Translations under genes and position numbers: made by a program
Shown here: piece by piece, positions 61,843 through 64,000 of the stretch
How the letters are laid out: the number at the start of each line of letters is the position of its first letter
How positions within the stretch are numbered: the stretch's first letter is position 1
NCBI RefSeq assembly: GCF_032337115.1
Contig: NZ_JAVXZY010000002.1
Coordinates: 186,001 to 250,000, forward strand
Direction: 5' to 3'
DNA: 64,000 nt
Origin: Roseateles_C aquae
GTDB taxonomy: Bacteria; Pseudomonadota; Gammaproteobacteria; Burkholderiales; Burkholderiaceae_C
The notes under the pieces: generated by a model
Told to the model about the DNA's origin: nothing
The model's input: only the letters and a program-made list of their open reading frames with translations
The model's database searches: none

Positions 61843-64000
61843 ATGACCGAACTTGCCAAGTCTTTCGAGCCAGCCGCCCTGGAAGCCCATTGGGGCCCCT
61901 TGTGGGAGTCAAAGGGGCTGTACAGGCCCACTCTGGACCAAGACCGCGAGTCCTTCTGCATCCAACTGCCGCCGCCCAATGTGACCGGCACGCTGCACAT
62001 GGGCCATGCCTTCAACCAGACCATCATGGACTCGTTGACGCGCTACCACCGGATGCTGGGCCACAACACGCTGTGGGTACCCGGCACCGACCACGCCGGC
62101 ATTGCCACCCAGATCGTCGTTGAGCGCCAGTTGCAGGAACGCGGCGTCGAGGGCCAGAAGAGCCGCCACGAGTTGGGCCGCAAGAACTTTGTTGCCCGGG
62201 TCTGGGAGTGGAAGCAGGAGTCCGGCAACACCATCACCCGGCAGATGCGTCGCATGGGCGACTCCGTGTCCTGGGAGCACGAGTACTTCACGATGGACGA
62301 GAAGCTGTCCAAGGTCGTGACCGAGACCTTTGTGCAGCTGTTCGAAGAGGGCCTGATCTACCGCGGCAAACGCCTGGTCAGCTGGGACCCGGTGCTGAAG
62401 TCCGCCGTGTCCGACCTGGAAGTGTCGAGCGAAGAAGAAGACGGTTCGCTCTGGCACATCCGCTATCCGCTGGCCGATGGCAGCGGCGATCTGGTCGTGG
62501 CCACCACCCGCCCGGAAACCATGCTCGGCGACGTGGCGGTGATGGTTCACCCGGAAGACGAGCGCTATCTGGCCCTGATCGGCAAGACGGTCAAGCTGCC
62601 GCTGACCGATCGCGAAATCCCCATCATTGCCGACGACTATGTCGACCGCGAGTTCGGTACCGGCGTCGTCAAGGTCACGCCGGCCCATGATGTGAACGAC
62701 TATGCCGTCGGCCAGCGCCACCAGCTGCCAATGATCTGTGTGCTGACGCTTGACGCCACCATCAACGACAACGCGCCCGAGGCCTATCGCGGCCTGGACC
62801 GTTTTGTAGCCCGCAAGCGCATCGTGGCCGATCTGGAGGCGCAGGGCTTCCTGGCCGAGGTGAAGAAGCACAAGCTGATGGTGCCGCGCTGCGAGCGCAC
62901 CGGCCAGGTCATCGAGCCGATGCTGACCGACCAATGGTTCATGGCCGTCACCAAGCCAGGCAAGTCGGGCCGCAGCATCGCCGATGGCGCGATCGAGGCC
63001 GTCGCCTCCGGCGATGTGAAGTTCTATCCCGAGCAGTGGGTCAACACCTACAACCACTGGATGAACAATCTGCAGGACTGGTGCATTTCGCGCCAGCTCT
63101 GGTGGGGCCATCAGATTCCGGCCTGGTACGGTAGCAACGGCGAACTCTTCGTGGCCCGCAGCGAAGAGGAAGCCCGCGCCAAGGCCGATGCCGCCGGCTA
63201 CACCGGCACGCTTGCCCGCGACGAAGACGTGCTGGACACCTGGTACTCCTCGGCCATGGTGCCCTTCTCGACGCTGGGCTGGCCCGAGCAGACCAAGGAG
63301 CTGGAGCTGTTCCTGCCTTCCTCGGTGCTGGTCACCGGCTACGACATCATCTTCTTCTGGGTCGCCCGGATGATCATGATGACCAAGCACTTCACCGGCA
63401 AGGTGCCCTTCCACCATGTCTACATCCACGGCCTGGTGCGCGACTCGCAGGGCCAGAAGATGAGCAAGTCCGAGGGCAATGTGCTGGACCCGGTCGATCT
63501 GATCGACGGCATCGAACTCGGCCCCTTGCTGGACAAGCGCACCACAGGCCTGCGCCGCCCCGAGACGGCGCCCAAGGTGCGCAAGGCCACCGAGAAGGAA
63601 TTCCCCGAAGGCATTCCCGGCTTCGGCGCCGATGCCTTGCGCTTCACCTTTGCCTCGCTGGCGACGCTGGGCCGCAATATCAACTTCGACAGCAAGCGCT
63701 GCGAGGGCTACCGCAATTTCTGCAACAAGCTCTGGAACGCCACCCGCTTCGTGCTGATGAACACTGAAGGCCAGGACTGCGGCCTGCTCGAGCACAGCAA
63801 GGAGCAGTGCGCACCGGGCGGCAGTGCCCATGGCTATCTGCAGTTCAGCCAGGCTGATCGCTGGATCAGCAGCGCGCTGCAGCGCACCGAGTTGGCCGTT
63901 GCCCAGGGCTTTGCCGATTACCGGCTGGACAACGTCGCCAACGCGATCTACAGCTTTGTCTGGGACGAGTACTGCGACTGGTACCTGGAGATTGCCAAGG
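61843..64000 (+). CDS. valS: Valyl-tRNA synthetase, partial at 3' end
   Basis: This class I aminoacyl-tRNA synthetase reads from the ATG at 61843 through the right edge of the window, covering about 719 of the roughly 950 residues expected. The HIGH-type motif is HMGH at residues 52-55 in PPPNVTGTLHMGHAF. The KMSKS motif is at 539-543 in GQKMSKSEGNVLDP. The editing domain region (TTRPETMLGDVAVMVHP) and the tRNA-binding start (WCISRQLWWGHQIPAWY) are also present. It charges tRNA-Val. Confidence 0.97.
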   Translation, partial: MTELAKSFEPAALEAHWGPLWESKGLYRPTLDQDRESFCIQLPPPNVTGTLHMGHAFNQTIMDSLTRYHRMLGHNTLWVPGTDHAGIATQIVVERQLQERGVEGQKSRHELGRKNFVARVWEWKQESGNTITRQMRRMGDSVSWEHEYFTMDEKLSKVVTETFVQLFEEGLIYRGKRLVSWDPVLKSAVSDLEVSSEEEDGSLWHIRYPLADGSGDLVVATTRPETMLGDVAVMVHPEDERYLALIGKTVKLPLTDREIPIIADDYVDREFGTGVVKVTPAHDVNDYAVGQRHQLPMICVLTLDATINDNAPEAYRGLDRFVARKRIVADLEAQGFLAEVKKHKLMVPRCERTGQVIEPMLTDQWFMAVTKPGKSGRSIADGAIEAVASGDVKFYPEQWVNTYNHWMNNLQDWCISRQLWWGHQIPAWYGSNGELFVARSEEEARAKADAAGYTGTLARDEDVLDTWYSSAMVPFSTLGWPEQTKELELFLPSSVLVTGYDIIFFWVARMIMMTKHFTGKVPFHHVYIHGLVRDSQGQKMSKSEGNVLDPVDLIDGIELGPLLDKRTTGLRRPETAPKVRKATEKEFPEGIPGFGADALRFTFASLATLGRNINFDSKRCEGYRNFCNKLWNATRFVLMNTEGQDCGLLEHSKEQCAPGGSAHGYLQFSQADRWISSALQRTELAVAQGFADYRLDNVANAIYSFVWDEYCDWYLEIAK

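Noticed and set aside
61909..63831. 640-codon minus-strand open frame opposite valS
   Set aside because: The plus strand carries a textbook valyl-tRNA synthetase with HMGH and KMSKS motifs; the opposite frame has no recognisable domain.

Overview
This 64 kb, high-GC window reads as chromosome of a beta-proteobacterium of the order Burkholderiales, plausibly a Rubrivivax/Roseateles-type genus. The reasons are the GC-rich wobble positions, the gene order mdh - gntR - sdhCDAB - sdhE - gltA with acnB nearby, and the overall protein sequence character. The genus is inference. I see no tRNA, rRNA, CRISPR array, insertion sequence or prophage.

Layout. 1-9122: a partial membrane acyltransferase-like gene, an HtrA-type protease, an ABC-2 exporter pair, a CHASE/PAS hybrid-free sensor kinase, a luciferase-like flavin monooxygenase and a LysR regulator. 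9155-17877: purine and nucleoside metabolism on the minus strand: purL, an MTA/SAH deaminase, and a LacI-regulator/ribokinase/nucleoside hydrolase operon with a perfect 18-bp palindromic operator. 18299-30967: a TCA-cycle supercluster: sdhCDAB-sdhE-gltA on the minus strand, a GntR regulator, then mdh, a CitE-like lyase, a small secreted protein, a VapBC-type toxin-antitoxin pair and acnB on the plus strand.

31160-41630: an accessory block dominated by arsenic resistance. A secreted erythromycin-esterase-like protein is followed by arsA, which is divergent from arsR - arsC - arsC - aqpS-like - arsH. A second unit follows: a MarR regulator with two operator-like repeats around a good promoter, a fusion of an ArsN2-type acetyltransferase to a flavin monooxygenase with a double-cysteine tail, an MFS exporter, and a nitroreductase. 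No ArsB or Acr3 pump is present although ArsA is complete. This block is the best candidate for an under-described system.

41638-64000: mostly housekeeping. It holds trhP/yegQ, a lone pstS, a branched-chain keto-acid dehydrogenase operon (E1a, E1b, E2, without E3), cpdB, a stand-alone flagellar-rod-like protein, a degenerate GGDEF protein, a small NTF2-like protein, a family 3 solute-binding protein, sbcB, a class A penicillin-binding protein, a porin-like protein, an epimerase, a FabH-like synthase, guaC and the 5' part of valS. The 547-bp gap before guaC contains a 268-bp nested palindrome that folds as a cloverleaf, followed by a terminator-like hairpin in the guaC leader. Two copies of a CACAGAG-type inverted repeat lie at 13353-13431 and 25611-25714.
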